Below are positions 48,628-58,385 of a stretch of 64,000 nucleotides of DNA, piece by piece (position 1 is the stretch's first letter; every line of letters starts with the position of its first letter). The stretch spans positions 744,001 to 808,000 of the forward strand of contig NZ_CP064834.1 of the NCBI RefSeq assembly GCF_018107685.1, read 5' to 3'. Under the pieces are notes generated by a model, which saw only the letters and a list, made by a program, of their open reading frames with translations, did no database searches and had not been told where the DNA came from. The position numbers and the translations under genes are program-made. The DNA is from Coxiella endosymbiont of Amblyomma nuttalli. GTDB taxonomy: Bacteria; Pseudomonadota; Gammaproteobacteria; Coxiellales; Coxiellaceae.

Positions 48628-48987
48628 TTATCCAGCTAATAAAAATTTGGCTTTTTTTATTAACTCACCGAAGGCGATTTTATCATTGACTGCTAAATCG
48701 GACAAATTTTTTCGATCAATAAGAATGCCAGCCTTGTTTAAACCATTAATTAAGCGATTATAGGAAAGTCCATACTCACGAGCAGCTGCATTTATACGCA
48801 CAATCCACAAAGCGCGAAATTGGCGCTTGCGTTGCTTACGATCGCGATAAGCATATTGCGCTGCTTTAATCGTCGCTTGTTTTGCAACTCGATATACCCG
48901 GCTACGCGCACCATAATAACCTTTTGCCTTACTGAATACTTTTCTATGCCGCGCTCTCGCGTTAACCCCTCGTTTCACTCTTGGCAT
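48628..48987 (-). CDS. rplT: Ribosomal protein bL20
   Basis: Large-subunit assembly protein and, in E. coli, translational repressor of the rpmI-rplT message. The 119-residue basic protein has [32 protein letters not shown] and [23 protein letters not shown] 48987 preceded by GGAGAAAGAG. The gap to rpmI is 116 bp, wide enough for the L20-binding site to lie there, but I cannot identify a pseudoknot by eye. Confidence 0.97.
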   Translation of the reverse strand: MPRVKRGVNARARHRKVFSKAKGYYGARSRVYRVAKQATIKAAQYAYRDRKQRKRQFRALWIVRINAAAREYGLSYNRLINGLNKAGILIDRKNLSDLAVNDKIAFGELIKKAKFLLAG

Positions 48988-49103
48988 AACTCTTTCTCCA
49001 CTATCCTCTTTGCTGCTATCTTATCGCGATCTAACACGGGCACAAAAACATCCAAATGCGACATGCATTCGATCTTATGATGAAACTACAAGTAATCACT
49101 CAC

Positions 49104-49298
49104 TTAACTCCTCAATATTTCCTTAATCGCTTTTAAATCACTTTTAGCAACTGTATGTAATGCACGCAAGCGGCGTTTGCGCTTCTGCGATTTCTTTGTT
49201 AAAATATGATTATGATTCGAAGATGCCCGCTTGATAGCACCAGAGCTTGTGCGTGCAAATCTTTTTACAGCACCTCGGTTAGTTTTCAATTTTGGCAT
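49104..49298 (-). CDS. rpmI: Ribosomal protein bL35
   Basis: 64-residue basic large-subunit protein, starting [20 protein letters not shown] and ending with the conserved [20 protein letters not shown]-type tail. ATG 49298 lies inside the end of infC, overlapping it by 20 bp, so it depends on infC translation. Confidence 0.95.
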   Translation of the reverse strand: MPKLKTNRGAVKRFARTSSGAIKRASSNHNHILTKKSQKRKRRLRALHTVAKSDLKAIKEILRS

Positions 49299-49839
49299 AA
49301 TTCTCGCTCTTCTTTTTAATGTTAATTTCGCCTTTACTTTTCATAATTATCATTACCATTTGGCGACCTTCCAGCTTTGCCTCCTGTTCAATAGTAATAC
49401 TTCCTAAATCCCGCTTCACCCGATTTAACAGCTCAAGCCCCAAGTCACGATGTTGCATTTCACGTCCTCGAAAACGCAAACTTACCTTTACCTTATCACC
49501 ACGTTCCAAAAATACAGCGATTTTACGCAATTTTATTTGATAATCACCTACATCCGTGGCGGGACGAAATTTCACCTCTTTGAGATGAATTAATCGCTGC
49601 TTTTTCTTTTGCACAGCTTTTTGTTTACTTTGCTCAAACTGGTATTTACCGAAGTTCATGATACGGCAAACCGGTGGTTTTGCAGTAGGAGAAATCTCAA
49701 CTAAATCCAGCCCAGCTTCTTTGGCCATCATGATAGCTCGATCAGTTTTTATCACCCCGACCTGCTCACCGTTTTTACCAATCAACCGAACTTCCAAGAC
49801 ACGAATTTGATTGTTGGCACGTATTCGTTTTGATCTGAT
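49279..49839 (-). CDS. infC: Translation initiation factor IF-3, probable AUC start
   Basis: IF-3 prevents subunit joining and checks the start codon. Evidence: [19 protein letters not shown]-type N domain ([20 protein letters not shown]), [39 protein letters not shown], and [18 protein letters not shown]. The first ATG/GTG/TTG (49797) would cut off the conserved N-terminal segment [13 protein letters not shown]. The frame is open to a stop overlapping the thrS TAA, and the only sensible start is ATC at 49839, 7 nt after AGGAG (49847-49851) at the end of thrS. This gives 186 residues (E. coli 180). E. coli infC uses AUU, the basis of IF-3 autoregulation; AUC would serve the same role. Annotation from ATG-only callers will be wrong here. 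Confidence 0.9.
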   Translation of the reverse strand: MRSKRIRANNQIRVLEVRLIGKNGEQVGVIKTDRAIMMAKEAGLDLVEISPTAKPPVCRIMNFGKYQFEQSKQKAVQKKKQRLIHLKEVKFRPATDVGDYQIKLRKIAVFLERGDKVKVSLRFRGREMQHRDLGLELLNRVKRDLGSITIEQEAKLEGRQMVMIIMKSKGEINIKKKSENYAKIEN

Positions 49840-49853
49840 ACGTTATCTCCTCT
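49837..49853 (-). promoter_or_regulatory. infC ribosome-binding site and AUC start, inside the thrS end
   Basis: The last thrS codons (AGG AGA TAA) provide AGGAG, followed by 7 nt and ATC at 49839-49837. A strong Shine-Dalgarno with a start codon that IF-3 itself discriminates against is the expected design for IF-3 feedback control, as known for the AUU start in E. coli. Confidence 0.75.
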
Positions 49854-51768
49854 TTCGACTTCGCTGACTAATTTCAGTCTGCAATTGATGTGTAAACGCT
49901 TCAAGCGTTATTATTATCGTTTTTTTATTATTCCCTAATGTTTCTCGTACTGCCAGCAGTTTATTAGCAACTTCCTTATCACCAATGATAACCTGATAAG
50001 GCACACGCGCAACAGTGTGTTCACGAATTTTAAAGCTGATTTTCTCGTTTCTCAAGTCTAATCTAGCTCTAATACCGAGATTTTGAAGATTCGCTACTAT
50101 TTGACGTACATAATCCGCTTGGCAATTCGTGATATTCATTACGACAACCTGAACGGGCGCCAACCACAAAGGTAATTTACCAGCATACTCTTCTAATACA
50201 ATCCCCAAAAACCGTTCAAAAGACCCTAAAATGGCACGATGGATCATAACAGGCGGCTTTTTGGAGCCATCTTCAGTGATATAATAAGCGCTTAATCGCT
50301 CGGGTACAGCAAAATCTACTTGGATTGTGCCACATTGCCATATACGTCCCAAACAATCTCGTAAGGAAAATTCAATTTTAGGACCATAAAAAGCACCCTT
50401 ACCTGGTAGTATACGCCATTCGACTCCATTTCGATCTAAAGCTTTTGTTAGCGCTTGCTCTGCTTTGGTCCATACCTCATCACTACCAACACGTTTCTCA
50501 GGACGGGTAGAAAGATTATAAATAATCTCGGTGAATCCAAAATCGGCGTAAACTTCGTGTAATTGATTAATGAAAGCAAGTACTTCGGACTGAATTTGAT
50601 TTTCCATGCAAAAAATGTGCGCATCATCTTGCACAAAACTTCTTAATCGCATTAAACCATGTAATGTACCTGAAGGTTCATTACGATGACATGTACCAAA
50701 CTCGGCATAACGAATTGGCAAATCGCGGTAGCTTTTAATGCCTTGATTAAATATTTGTACATGTGCAGGACAACTCATCGGTTTGATAGCATACCGCTGA
50801 AAATTCAAAGGTAACGTAAAAATATCATTGCTAAATTTTTCTAGATGTCCGGATTTATCCCAAAGAATGTTGTCAATAAGCTGTGGAGTGTTTACTTCTT
50901 GATAACCATATTTATGTGTCATATAACGAATATAGTCCCGCATTTGAAGAATAATGCTCCAGCCATTAGGATGCCAAAACACGTTGCCTGGTGATTCCTG
51001 CTGAAAATGAAAAAGATCCATTTTCTTTGCAAGCACACGGTGATCTCGTTTTTCGGCTTCTTTAAGATAATAGAGGTAAATTTTTAAAGCTTTAATATTA
51101 GGCCAGGCAGTTCCATAAATCCGCTGTAGCATTTCATTATTACTATCTCCTCGCCAATAAGTACCTGCTAGTTTCGTAAGTTTAAAGGCTTTTAAATAGC
51201 CAGTATGAGGAACGTGTGGACCGCGACATAAGTCGATAAAATCTCCTTGTTGATAAACGGTAAGTGTTTCCTCTTTGGAAATCTCACGAATAATTTGGAT
51301 CTTATACTTCTCATCCCGTTTTTTAAAAAGGGTCATGGCTTTTTCGCGGGTTAATACCTTTCTCTCAATGTCCAGATTAGCCTTGGCTAATTCTTCCATT
51401 TTCTCTTCGATCTTTTCAAGATCATCTGGCGTAAAAGATCGCTCGAAAGCAAAATCATAGTAAAAACCATCTTTGATCACAGGACCAATGGTCAATTGAG
51501 CCGTAGGGAATAACTTTTTAACAGCATGTGCTAACAAATGCGCGGTTGAATGGCGAATAATTTCTAATCCAATGGGCTCTTTATCCGTAATAATTTCAAG
51601 TGCAACGTTTCTATCAATAAGATAAGATAAATCCACTAATTGATTGTCTACTTTACCAGCCAATGCCGCTTTCAAAAACGAAGGCTCGATGAATTCTACT
51701 ATAGCTTGAATGGTTATCGGCTTTACGAATTTTTTTACACTCCCGTCAGGAAATCGGACCATTGGCAT
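49843..51768 (-). CDS. thrS: Threonyl-tRNA synthetase
   Basis: Charges tRNA-Thr and edits mis-acylated Ser. The 641-residue protein (E. coli 642) has the N-terminal TGS domain ([20 protein letters not shown]), the editing domain with [16 protein letters not shown], and [10 protein letters not shown]. The catalytic zinc-binding region has [10 protein letters not shown] (Cys), [11 protein letters not shown] and [17 protein letters not shown], and a C-terminal anticodon domain ([13 protein letters not shown]). ATG 51768. Its end carries the infC ribosome-binding site. E. coli thrS is autoregulated through an upstream operator; I cannot verify one here. Confidence 0.97.
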   Translation of the reverse strand: MPMVRFPDGSVKKFVKPITIQAIVEFIEPSFLKAALAGKVDNQLVDLSYLIDRNVALEIITDKEPIGLEIIRHSTAHLLAHAVKKLFPTAQLTIGPVIKDGFYYDFAFERSFTPDDLEKIEEKMEELAKANLDIERKVLTREKAMTLFKKRDEKYKIQIIREISKEETLTVYQQGDFIDLCRGPHVPHTGYLKAFKLTKLAGTYWRGDSNNEMLQRIYGTAWPNIKALKIYLYYLKEAEKRDHRVLAKKMDLFHFQQESPGNVFWHPNGWSIILQMRDYIRYMTHKYGYQEVNTPQLIDNILWDKSGHLEKFSNDIFTLPLNFQRYAIKPMSCPAHVQIFNQGIKSYRDLPIRYAEFGTCHRNEPSGTLHGLMRLRSFVQDDAHIFCMENQIQSEVLAFINQLHEVYADFGFTEIIYNLSTRPEKRVGSDEVWTKAEQALTKALDRNGVEWRILPGKGAFYGPKIEFSLRDCLGRIWQCGTIQVDFAVPERLSAYYITEDGSKKPPVMIHRAILGSFERFLGIVLEEYAGKLPLWLAPVQVVVMNITNCQADYVRQIVANLQNLGIRARLDLRNEKISFKIREHTVARVPYQVIIGDKEVANKLLAVRETLGNNKKTIIITLEAFTHQLQTEISQRSRKRR

Positions 51769-52016
51769 AATAAACTTTCCTCAAGAAATTCAAAATGGTA
51801 GCATAAGTTGTCCATTTTTACGAAATTAGAGAATGGAGTCTGCTTAGTGCTTCCTTTTTCAATCAATTATTTTCCTGAAAGTTGGCGAGTGTTTTGTCAT
51901 GTCTTGTCAATGCGTTAGACGCTTTAGTTGGATTATTAAGATGTTATTTTTTCATTATTGATAGATATAAATTCAATAATCCGTTTTTTCCATTAGCTAA
52001 CCAGACGGAGGATAAA

Positions 52017-52352
52017 ATGGATAAGATAGTGTTATCGAATCTCTATCCAAAAAGTAACAAATTGTTTGATGGGACTTCCATTGTACAAGCAAGCAACTTT
52101 CGATGCAAAAGATTACGTAGAAAAATTGCATTTCTTGATAAATATAAACTAATTTCTAGAAGATACGTAGTATCGAAGATGGATACTACTATATTTAGTT
52201 TGCTCACTAATTCTAACATATTTTCGTTTAGAAGCCGAAAAAATGGATTAGCAGAAAATTTAATGCATTCCTTAAAAACAAACTTTCTACAATACTCATT
52301 ATTTTTCTTAGAAAAATGTAGAATATCTCTTGGAAGTGAAACAATATACTAA
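52017..52352 (+). CDS. Hypothetical protein with strong ribosome-binding site
   Basis: I do not recognise it. The ATG at 52017 follows ACGGAGG with 5 nt spacing, one of the best initiation sites in the window, and opens 111 codons. The product is basic (FRCKRLRRKIAFLDKYK, RSRKNGLAENL) with no signal peptide or membrane helix. The frame is open upstream to 51882, but the strong site argues for 52017. The sequence around it is eroded, and downstream frames (52434-52628) may once have belonged to the same gene. It could be a small secreted effector-like gene, a truncated gene, or chance. Confidence 0.4.
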   Translation: MDKIVLSNLYPKSNKLFDGTSIVQASNFRCKRLRRKIAFLDKYKLISRRYVVSKMDTTIFSLLTNSNIFSFRSRKNGLAENLMHSLKTNFLQYSLFFLEKCRISLGSETIY

Positions 52353-53141
52353 AATAACGGTAAATCTCTGGTTAAGATTATCTATATTAGAGTGTAAAAA
52401 ACGTTATATCAAGAAGTATCCAAAATACTTAATGTGCTTCTTCATGCGCTTGACAAAAAATCAAAGAAAAATCATTCTTCTGTAGAAGAAGAAGTGGGCA
52501 CAAAAATTAAAAATATAAATACAACTCATTCAATCTTTTATTTTCCACAAGAAAAATTTACTACTAGCGTTTTTATACTTGCAAAATTTATGCCTGTAAA
52601 AGTAAAAGTAGTATACGATAATTCTTAGATGGATAAAATCTATACATCCAAGTCTATTCACGATACTAGCTTAATTAAACGAGACAAGACGGCAAGCGCT
52701 TTTATGTTATGTTGAAGCGTTATATCGTATACTAATAACATTTGACAAAAACAAGTAAAGTTAAATTTTTCTTATTAGTGCTGATTAAAAACTAATGACT
52801 ATTGTTTTTTCTCTTTATAGCAAATGTCATGATGAATGAAGAACCACAATTATCGAATGATTTAGTTCTCAAGATTTTATATAGCAGTAAAAGTAGTTAA
52901 TTAAAAAGAAGGAAGACTTATTAAAGCAGATGGCCTTACGTTTAATTATTTCTGTATGATTCTTAATTGATGACCAGGAAACTTTGTTTATTTATACCAT
53001 AAAATGACGGCTTCATTATCAAAGAAGCATTGATAGGAAAAGAAAAACTAATATATTATTGATCATCTTACTGCAGTACGTAAATCAACCATTAAAAGTA
53101 ATACTTTTGGAAATCCAACTGATGGCTTGATTTTAACATTA

Positions 53142-53161
53142 TAATTCTTTGTAATTCTTTA
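53142..53161. repeat. Tandem duplication, 10 bp x 2
   Basis: TAATTCTTTG is followed directly by TAATTCTTTA, one mismatch. On its own this is weak because of the AT-rich context. Confidence 0.5.
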
Positions 53162-53543
53162 ATCCAATATATGCTTGTTAGAAGAAAAATGTTATAATTT
53201 TCAAGAATAACTATAACTCTTTTACCATTATTCTGTGGTATAGGTAAAAGTAATGTACGAACGTATATCAAACCTGTTCACGCTTATTCTCCCAAAAATA
53301 CAAAGTATTTTTTTATGCAAGATTCTTACAAAAGATTAAAGATTTTTAAGCTTTATCAACAAAGTACAAAAATTTATTTTGGATTATAGAATCTTCGTAA
53401 TTTGTAGCATTAGATTTTCTTTGAGAACAAGGCGAGAAGAATAAAACATTTAGCATGCTATCTACTTTTAGCATGGAGATATATAGTTAAAAAAACAACC
53501 AAACTCAAGCTCGATTTGAAAATTTAAATATAGAAAAATTCCA

Positions 53544-53563
53544 TTAAAAACCTTTAAAAACCT
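53544..53563. repeat. Tandem duplication, 10 bp x 2, perfect
   Basis: TTAAAAACCT occurs twice back to back. Short, so weak alone, but part of the pattern. Confidence 0.6.
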
Positions 53564-54482
53564 TACTGTAAAGATAATTAAGCAATTTATCTCATTAGGT
53601 TCGTTTTTCAAATTCTATCATGAAATAAATATCAAGTCTTTTTTAAGTCTTTATGGGTAGCTTTAGTCGGTACATTTAATATCAACTTATTATTGAACTA
53701 TAAATTCGATCAACACACTATTCGTATTTCATATGTACCACGTGTGTCTACATTAGTAGATGTACAAAGATTATGCTCCTCGTTTTACAGGACTGTGAGA
53801 AATCTCTTGATATGTCTGCGGAAAATACTATATCACATCCAAGAAGTATTCTTTATGTTAATTATGTTAAATCTTTAGATGAAAACAATTATTTTTCAGC
53901 ACTTACCGTGTAATTGTATGAATCAATTACATATTCCAATTTTATGATAAGTAAAATTAGATTTAAAATTCTTTCTAAATAATGTATCGAATACTTAATG
54001 TTCTATTTTATTGGCCAATATGCATATCGCGTTCTAAACCTAGTGGATTATATACCTGCAGTGTTAATCTAGTTTTGTTTCAAAATTTCAATTACTATGC
54101 AACCTACCTATTAGGAGATTAAATAATATAGGTGGTAATAATCTTTATATTTAACCATTGTATTTAAATTCTAAAAAAAGTGCTATAGTCTAAAAAGGTC
54201 GTTTAACTCTTAACAACATGTCTATTCTACATAAGAATTTAAGAGCTTTTTTTAAATACCTTTTTTGGTGTACGAGAATAACCTATAAAGTACCAAGTAC
54301 CTCATTAATCAACAGCACGTTATTAATATCAATTCTATGCAAAATATGTATAGAAAACCACCATCATAGTATTGCCTGATAAACTAAATAAAGTCGTAGT
54401 AGAATTATTTTTGAAAAAGTTGATAAAGCCTCTCTCTACTAAAGATATCATTTAGCAATAACTGTACGAGAGATGATGCATT

Positions 54483-54529
54483 GTAGTATTGTTCTCATAT
54501 CTATGAAATAGATATGAGAACAATACTAC
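54483..54529. repeat. Perfect inverted repeat, 22-bp arms with GAA loop
   Basis: The left arm 54483-54504 and the right arm 54508-54529 are exact reverse complements around a 3-nt loop GAA. No T-run follows on either side, so it does not look like a rho-independent terminator, although it lies about 97 bp beyond the 3' end of tRNA-Val in its transcription direction. The GC content is low but the pairing is complete. Confidence 0.9.
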
Positions 54530-54625
54530 TTAATAGCTTACTCATTAAAATAGTTAAAATAGAAAGTTAGGTACAAAATCTAGAGCCTAAAAAATGACTA
54601 CTACACTCGATCCTGGAATGTACAG
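54530..54625. other. Spacer between palindrome and tRNA-Val
   Basis: About 95 bp of AT-rich DNA downstream of the tRNA. Any processed 3' trailer of tRNA-Val would fall here. Nothing else is seen. Confidence 0.4.
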
Positions 54626-54697
54626 TAGGCACGATTGGTATCGAACCAATGCCCTCCACCACGTCAAGGTGGCGCTCTACCACTGAGCTACGTGCCC
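54626..54697 (-). tRNA. tRNA-Val (anticodon GAC)
   Basis: 72 nt on the minus strand. The acceptor GGGCACG pairs with CGTGCCT (G1-U72), discriminator A73. D-arm TAGCTCAGTGGTAGAGCG; anticodon stem CCACC/GGTGG around TTGACGT, giving GAC; T-arm TTGGTTCGATACCAA. The bases after A73 are CTG, not CCA, so CCA must be added enzymatically. Isolated from other genes. Confidence 0.95.
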
Positions 54698-56194
54698 ACT
54701 ACAAGAGAGATAACAATAACATAGCATTTCTGTGATAAGCTGTGCAACAGCTAAATTATTAGCACCCCAATCGCTTTTTAGTTATTCTTTTCCGTCGATT
54801 CTGATACATTTTGCTTATAAAAATTAGCTACGGCACCCTGTCTCGATTTATGAATCGTATAATAATTTAGCGTATCGCATATTGTAAAAATAACACGTTG
54901 TAAACATCTTGAAATATTGCATTAACTGATTAATTTAAAAGTAAAAGTTGGTATATGAAAGCACACCCAATACCATAAAATAATCCTACAAAATAAATCC
55001 TATAAAATATATAAAATAAAAGAAAAAAGCTGCTAATAAACACTATAAAGCTAAGCGCTACCAATGAAATTTTATCATTTACTATTAGTTAACGTTGCAA
55101 TAGGCATTGATGTTTGATTACACCAATGGTACATTTCATCTACGATTATAAAAAGTAATGTCGTCGCTGTTTGATGCTACTTTTGCAAAGATAATTAGGT
55201 GATTTTTTCATACTTTTTAAAAGAAGTTTATATCCCAATTAAGAATTATACTTTGATTTATTTAACGACAAAATCATTCGTCACAATTTGTGTGTTTAAT
55301 AAAAATTTTTGTAATAGATATGCAATTGTTTTCACAAAATTTTCAAAAATAATTAACTTTACTTAATCTCAATAATATTTTAATTGGAAGTTCTGAAACA
55401 TATTATATGCTAGTGTCAAACATACTCACGACCGATTAATTCTATCGGTAGTGATTAATTTCGTCATTGTATTACTTACTATTTTTTTCAATCAATATAG
55501 ATCTTACCTTTAATCTGCTTATTATAAACACCCTATATTTTTTCTAACAGTTCAACAGCAATAATTTTTTTCTCATTGATTGAATCAATAGGACTGTATT
55601 TCGTGAATATTAGGTTAAATATTGTAATGCGTCTGTTTGCCATCTTCATTTCTTTTAATACATAAGGATAATGTCTAACAACACCTATTCTTGAATAATA
55701 AAATAATTAAGCACTCCGATTAAGTGACCGAAATTATCCGAAATTATATAATTGTAATATAGTCCAATAAGCTTAATAACGGTGCTAATGTAGATGATCT
55801 TTATTTCGACTGATTTAGATTCATATCATAAGCAGCTCTACAGTCCTTATAGCGCTAATATTAGATTTTGTTATCAGTTTTGTCAACCAAAAAATCCAGC
55901 GACACATTAGCAAAACATTTAATAAAATACGACAAATATAAATCCTTTGATGTTACTTTAATATTAGAATAAAAGTAAATAAGAAAAAAAGTATAACAAG
56001 AGGAATTGTGTTATTAATTATCAAATAAACAAGCAAATTAATCTGATTGAATACCAAAAGCTACCATGCTATGGTACCACCATAAATGCGTTAGTACCAA
56101 GAAATAAAGTGACCCATATAATAAAAATAACTATAATAGCTCCTCTTGTCTCTTTGTTTAGTATTGAAGAATTCTAAAAGATATATTTCCTCCA
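54698..56194. other. 1.5-kb eroded region
   Basis: No gene, tRNA or insertion sequence recognised. A 10-bp perfect tandem duplication occurs at 55728-55747. Otherwise AT-rich with stops in all frames. Confidence 0.5.
55728..55747. repeat. Tandem duplication, 10 bp x 2, perfect
   Basis: CCGAAATTAT occurs twice in direct succession. Confidence 0.6.
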
Positions 56195-56908
56195 TCACTT
56201 ATACAATACTAAGATGATGAAAAGAGTCCCCAATTGTACCAAAGCATTATCATCAACCCATCGAAAATTAGGCCATTCTAACATAACTACCAGTGGTCCC
56301 ATCAATAAAATCAATAACCAGTCGATTTTAAGCCAAAAAAAAGTTGCCAACCAAATCAACATTGCAACAATTACACCAATAAAGAAAATCAATATCCTGT
56401 TTAATTGGGTTCGACGTAACTCTCCTAGTAAAGGATCAACAAAGGCACACGATGCAGTAATCGGGATGGCATATTGTTTCCCCGGTGCCAATAATAAAAC
56501 TACGCAGAGACTAACTACAGTCCATGAAAAAGAGGAAATATTTTTAGCTTCTCTTTCACGCTGCCCATATAAGACTAGTCCACTTTTTAATCGCACAATT
56601 TCAAACATAATAACCAATATAATAATAATCAGCAGTAAATATTTTGTGGATAAATTGGTAAATCGAGCTATCACTTTAGCGTAAGTGAAATAAAACAAGG
56701 AAACAAGAAAAATTCCTACATGAAGGAAGCGACGAAAAATACGAACTTTTAAACCATTAGCTATTTGCATGTGGCACATAGCACAAGGAACCAATCTAAC
56801 GTAGAAAGTGGTAATTTTCGCCCGGATCAGATTACTAGGGCTACTACTTCCTTCGTGATCATATGATCGACGTAGCAGTGTATCTGAAATAACAATAATC
56901 TTCAACAT
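56195..56908 (-). CDS. Integral membrane protein of the dolichol/polyprenol (CTP-type) kinase-like family
   Basis: 237 residues with about six to seven hydrophobic helices. Family-like features: RRFLHVGIFLVSLFYF near residue 58, the acidic/basic pair FEIVRLKSGLVLYGQREREAKN, then SSFSWTVVSLCVVLLLAPG and the cytidylyltransferase-like CAFVDPLLGELRR (resembling the D-x-x-A/L-x-x-x-G/E motif of SEC59-type kinases). These kinases use CTP to phosphorylate polyprenols. The first 46 residues (to MQIANGLKVRIF) look unlike the family and may be a misplaced start. The lipid substrate and even the activity are inferences. Confidence 0.5.
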   Translation of the reverse strand: MLKIIVISDTLLRRSYDHEGSSSPSNLIRAKITTFYVRLVPCAMCHMQIANGLKVRIFRRFLHVGIFLVSLFYFTYAKVIARFTNLSTKYLLLIIIILVIMFEIVRLKSGLVLYGQREREAKNISSFSWTVVSLCVVLLLAPGKQYAIPITASCAFVDPLLGELRRTQLNRILIFFIGVIVAMLIWLATFFWLKIDWLLILLMGPLVVMLEWPNFRWVDDNALVQLGTLFIILVLYK

Positions 56909-57389
56909 TTCTTTTTAAAAAGCCTGTGTTAGAAAAACACTCCTTGTAAGTACGAACGTCTAATCTAATTAATTTTTCTAAATACATTTTTCATATAACA
57001 AATATCTACTACAATTTCACCTGGAACGAAGTGCGGTTCCATGGAATCATAAAAAATTAAAGAGTGAAATAAAAAATATGATTCTTCTAGCAATTATTTC
57101 AAATATGTTTCAATAACCAATGAAGGACCAGTATAGGCAGAAAGTGTAATTGATATCAAAGACACCAAGGAGATTAAAATTATAGCTTCTTCGCATAGTG
57201 CTTTTGTCTCATCTAAGATTAAATAGCAAACTTAAGCTGTCCCTAACAAATACAGGAGGAATAAACTGATAGATTTTCATTATCAGTTACTAAAAGAAAT
57301 TGCTCTTCACGAAAAAAAGATAAAAACTAAGGAAAAAATACTCTTGCGCAAATTTGTCATTCAAACGATATTATGTTGATCCTACATAT
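56909..57389. other. Intergenic region before a LuxR remnant
   Basis: 480 bp with no gene recognised. A possible ribosome-binding sequence AGGAGGAATAA near 57255 may belong to the N-terminal part of the regulator remnant that follows. Confidence 0.35.
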
Positions 57390-57641
57390 ACATATCCTGA
57401 AATTTATTTAACTCAACGCGAACTTGAGATGATAGTTTTGCTAATGTAAGAAAATGATTATAAAACAAGAGAATATCTATCAATTTCGATTCGTTCCATT
57501 GAAGATCACGTTAAACATTTAAAAAGAAAATTTAAATGCTTCCATAAAAAAGCTTTAATCAATGTGCTGAAAGGTATTACTCTCATCAAAAAACTTAATA
57601 AAAACTTGAAAAACGAAGTGTTAGGTTTTCAAATGTTTTAA
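57390..57641 (+). pseudogene. Remnant of a LuxR-type helix-turn-helix regulator
   Basis: In one frame 57396-57600 reads PEIYLTQRELEMIVLLM*, then ENDYKTREYLSISIRSIED and HVKHLKRKFKCFHKKALINV. This matches the LuxR DNA-binding domain pattern LTxRExEVLxLLAxGxSxKE, IAxxLxISxRTVExHxxxxxxKL. An in-frame TAA at 57447-57449 breaks the first turn. Family relatives in Coxiella and Legionella have exactly this variant (SPRTVEDHIEHLKNKLxC). The protein would be inactive. It overlaps the 3' end of bamD on the other strand. Confidence 0.75.
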
Positions 57642-58385
57642 TTCAGGTGTATTAGAATAATTAGTCTGCAATAAATAATAAATTGAATCTGCCATTTTTG
57701 GTAAATCTAGCGCTCGGTATGCTAATATCATGATAATTAAACCTTTAATAACCTGAGGTGATCCTTGAAAATGTTGAACAACATAACTAGCCCGATTAGC
57801 TGCTGCCATGTAAGCATGTCTTTTCATGTAAAATTCTGCGATTGTAATTTCGCGTTGCGCTATTAAATTACGAATATATCGCATACGAGCAAGCGCATCA
57901 GGTGTATACAAACTATGTGGAAAAACTTGGACAAGTGTAGAAAATGCAATAAACGATCGTTGTAAGGTACTGACATCACGAGCAGCAGGACTAATGTCAG
58001 CTAATTCCTGCAGCCAGGATAATTTTAAATCGAAAGCAATAATACCGCGCATGTAATATGCATAATCTACATGTGAATCTCGAGGATAAAGATGAATATA
58101 TCGCTTGGCAGCCGCAATCGCAAAAGCTGTATCACAATTTTTATAGTAAGCATAAATAATATCAAGCGCAGCTTGTTTGGCGTATGGTCCAAAAGGATAA
58201 ACAGCATCTAACGCTTTAAAATTTTTAATTGCTTCGGCATAATTCTCTTTCGCTAACGCTTTTTCTCCGGCATTAAGTAATCCCATTGGAATTTTGTTAC
58301 AAAATGTGTGACAAAGATCCACATCCTTTTCAGCGTAACTAGTTAAAGAAAGCAAAAAGACAACGATAAAAATCAATTTTTTCAT
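57621..58385 (-). CDS. bamD: Outer-membrane assembly protein BamD, lipobox cysteine missing
   Basis: Subunit of the BAM complex that folds outer-membrane proteins. The 254-residue protein aligns with BamD through its TPR repeats (NYAEAIKNFKALDAVYPFGP, AYYKNCDTAFAIAAAKRYI, DYAYYMRGI, ALARMRYIRNLIAQREITIA). It starts with a signal peptide MKKLIFIVVFLLSLTSYAEK. In all relatives the signal peptide ends L-x-G/S-C, a lipidation cysteine; here position 17 is Tyr (TAC at 58337-58335), one base from TGC. The site is then LTSY, no longer a lipobox, and the peptide may be cut by signal peptidase I instead (SYA-E). Divergent from rluD, the standard arrangement. Confidence 0.92.
   Translation of the reverse strand: MKKLIFIVVFLLSLTSYAEKDVDLCHTFCNKIPMGLLNAGEKALAKENYAEAIKNFKALDAVYPFGPYAKQAALDIIYAYYKNCDTAFAIAAAKRYIHLYPRDSHVDYAYYMRGIIAFDLKLSWLQELADISPAARDVSTLQRSFIAFSTLVQVFPHSLYTPDALARMRYIRNLIAQREITIAEFYMKRHAYMAAANRASYVVQHFQGSPQVIKGLIIMILAYRALDLPKMADSIYYLLQTNYSNTPELKHLKT

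Larger units (their letters stand above)
52353..54482. other. 2.1-kb eroded AT-rich region
   Basis: I see no gene. Short frames (52434-52628, 53693-53878) lack ribosome-binding sites and family resemblance. Two 10-bp tandem duplications at 53142-53161 and 53544-53563 lie here. Composition is extreme AT. Confidence 0.5.

Noticed and set aside
20041-54697. Rho-independent terminators after the intact genes
   Set aside because: I checked the 3' flanks of aroC, asd, coaBC, purF, rne, tatD, rluD and degP and saw no GC-rich hairpin followed by a T-run, so none is annotated.
56214-56684. 156-codon plus-strand frame opposite the dolichol-kinase-like gene
   Set aside because: It is the antisense shadow of a hydrophobic coding frame; composition is unprotein-like and there is no ribosome-binding site.
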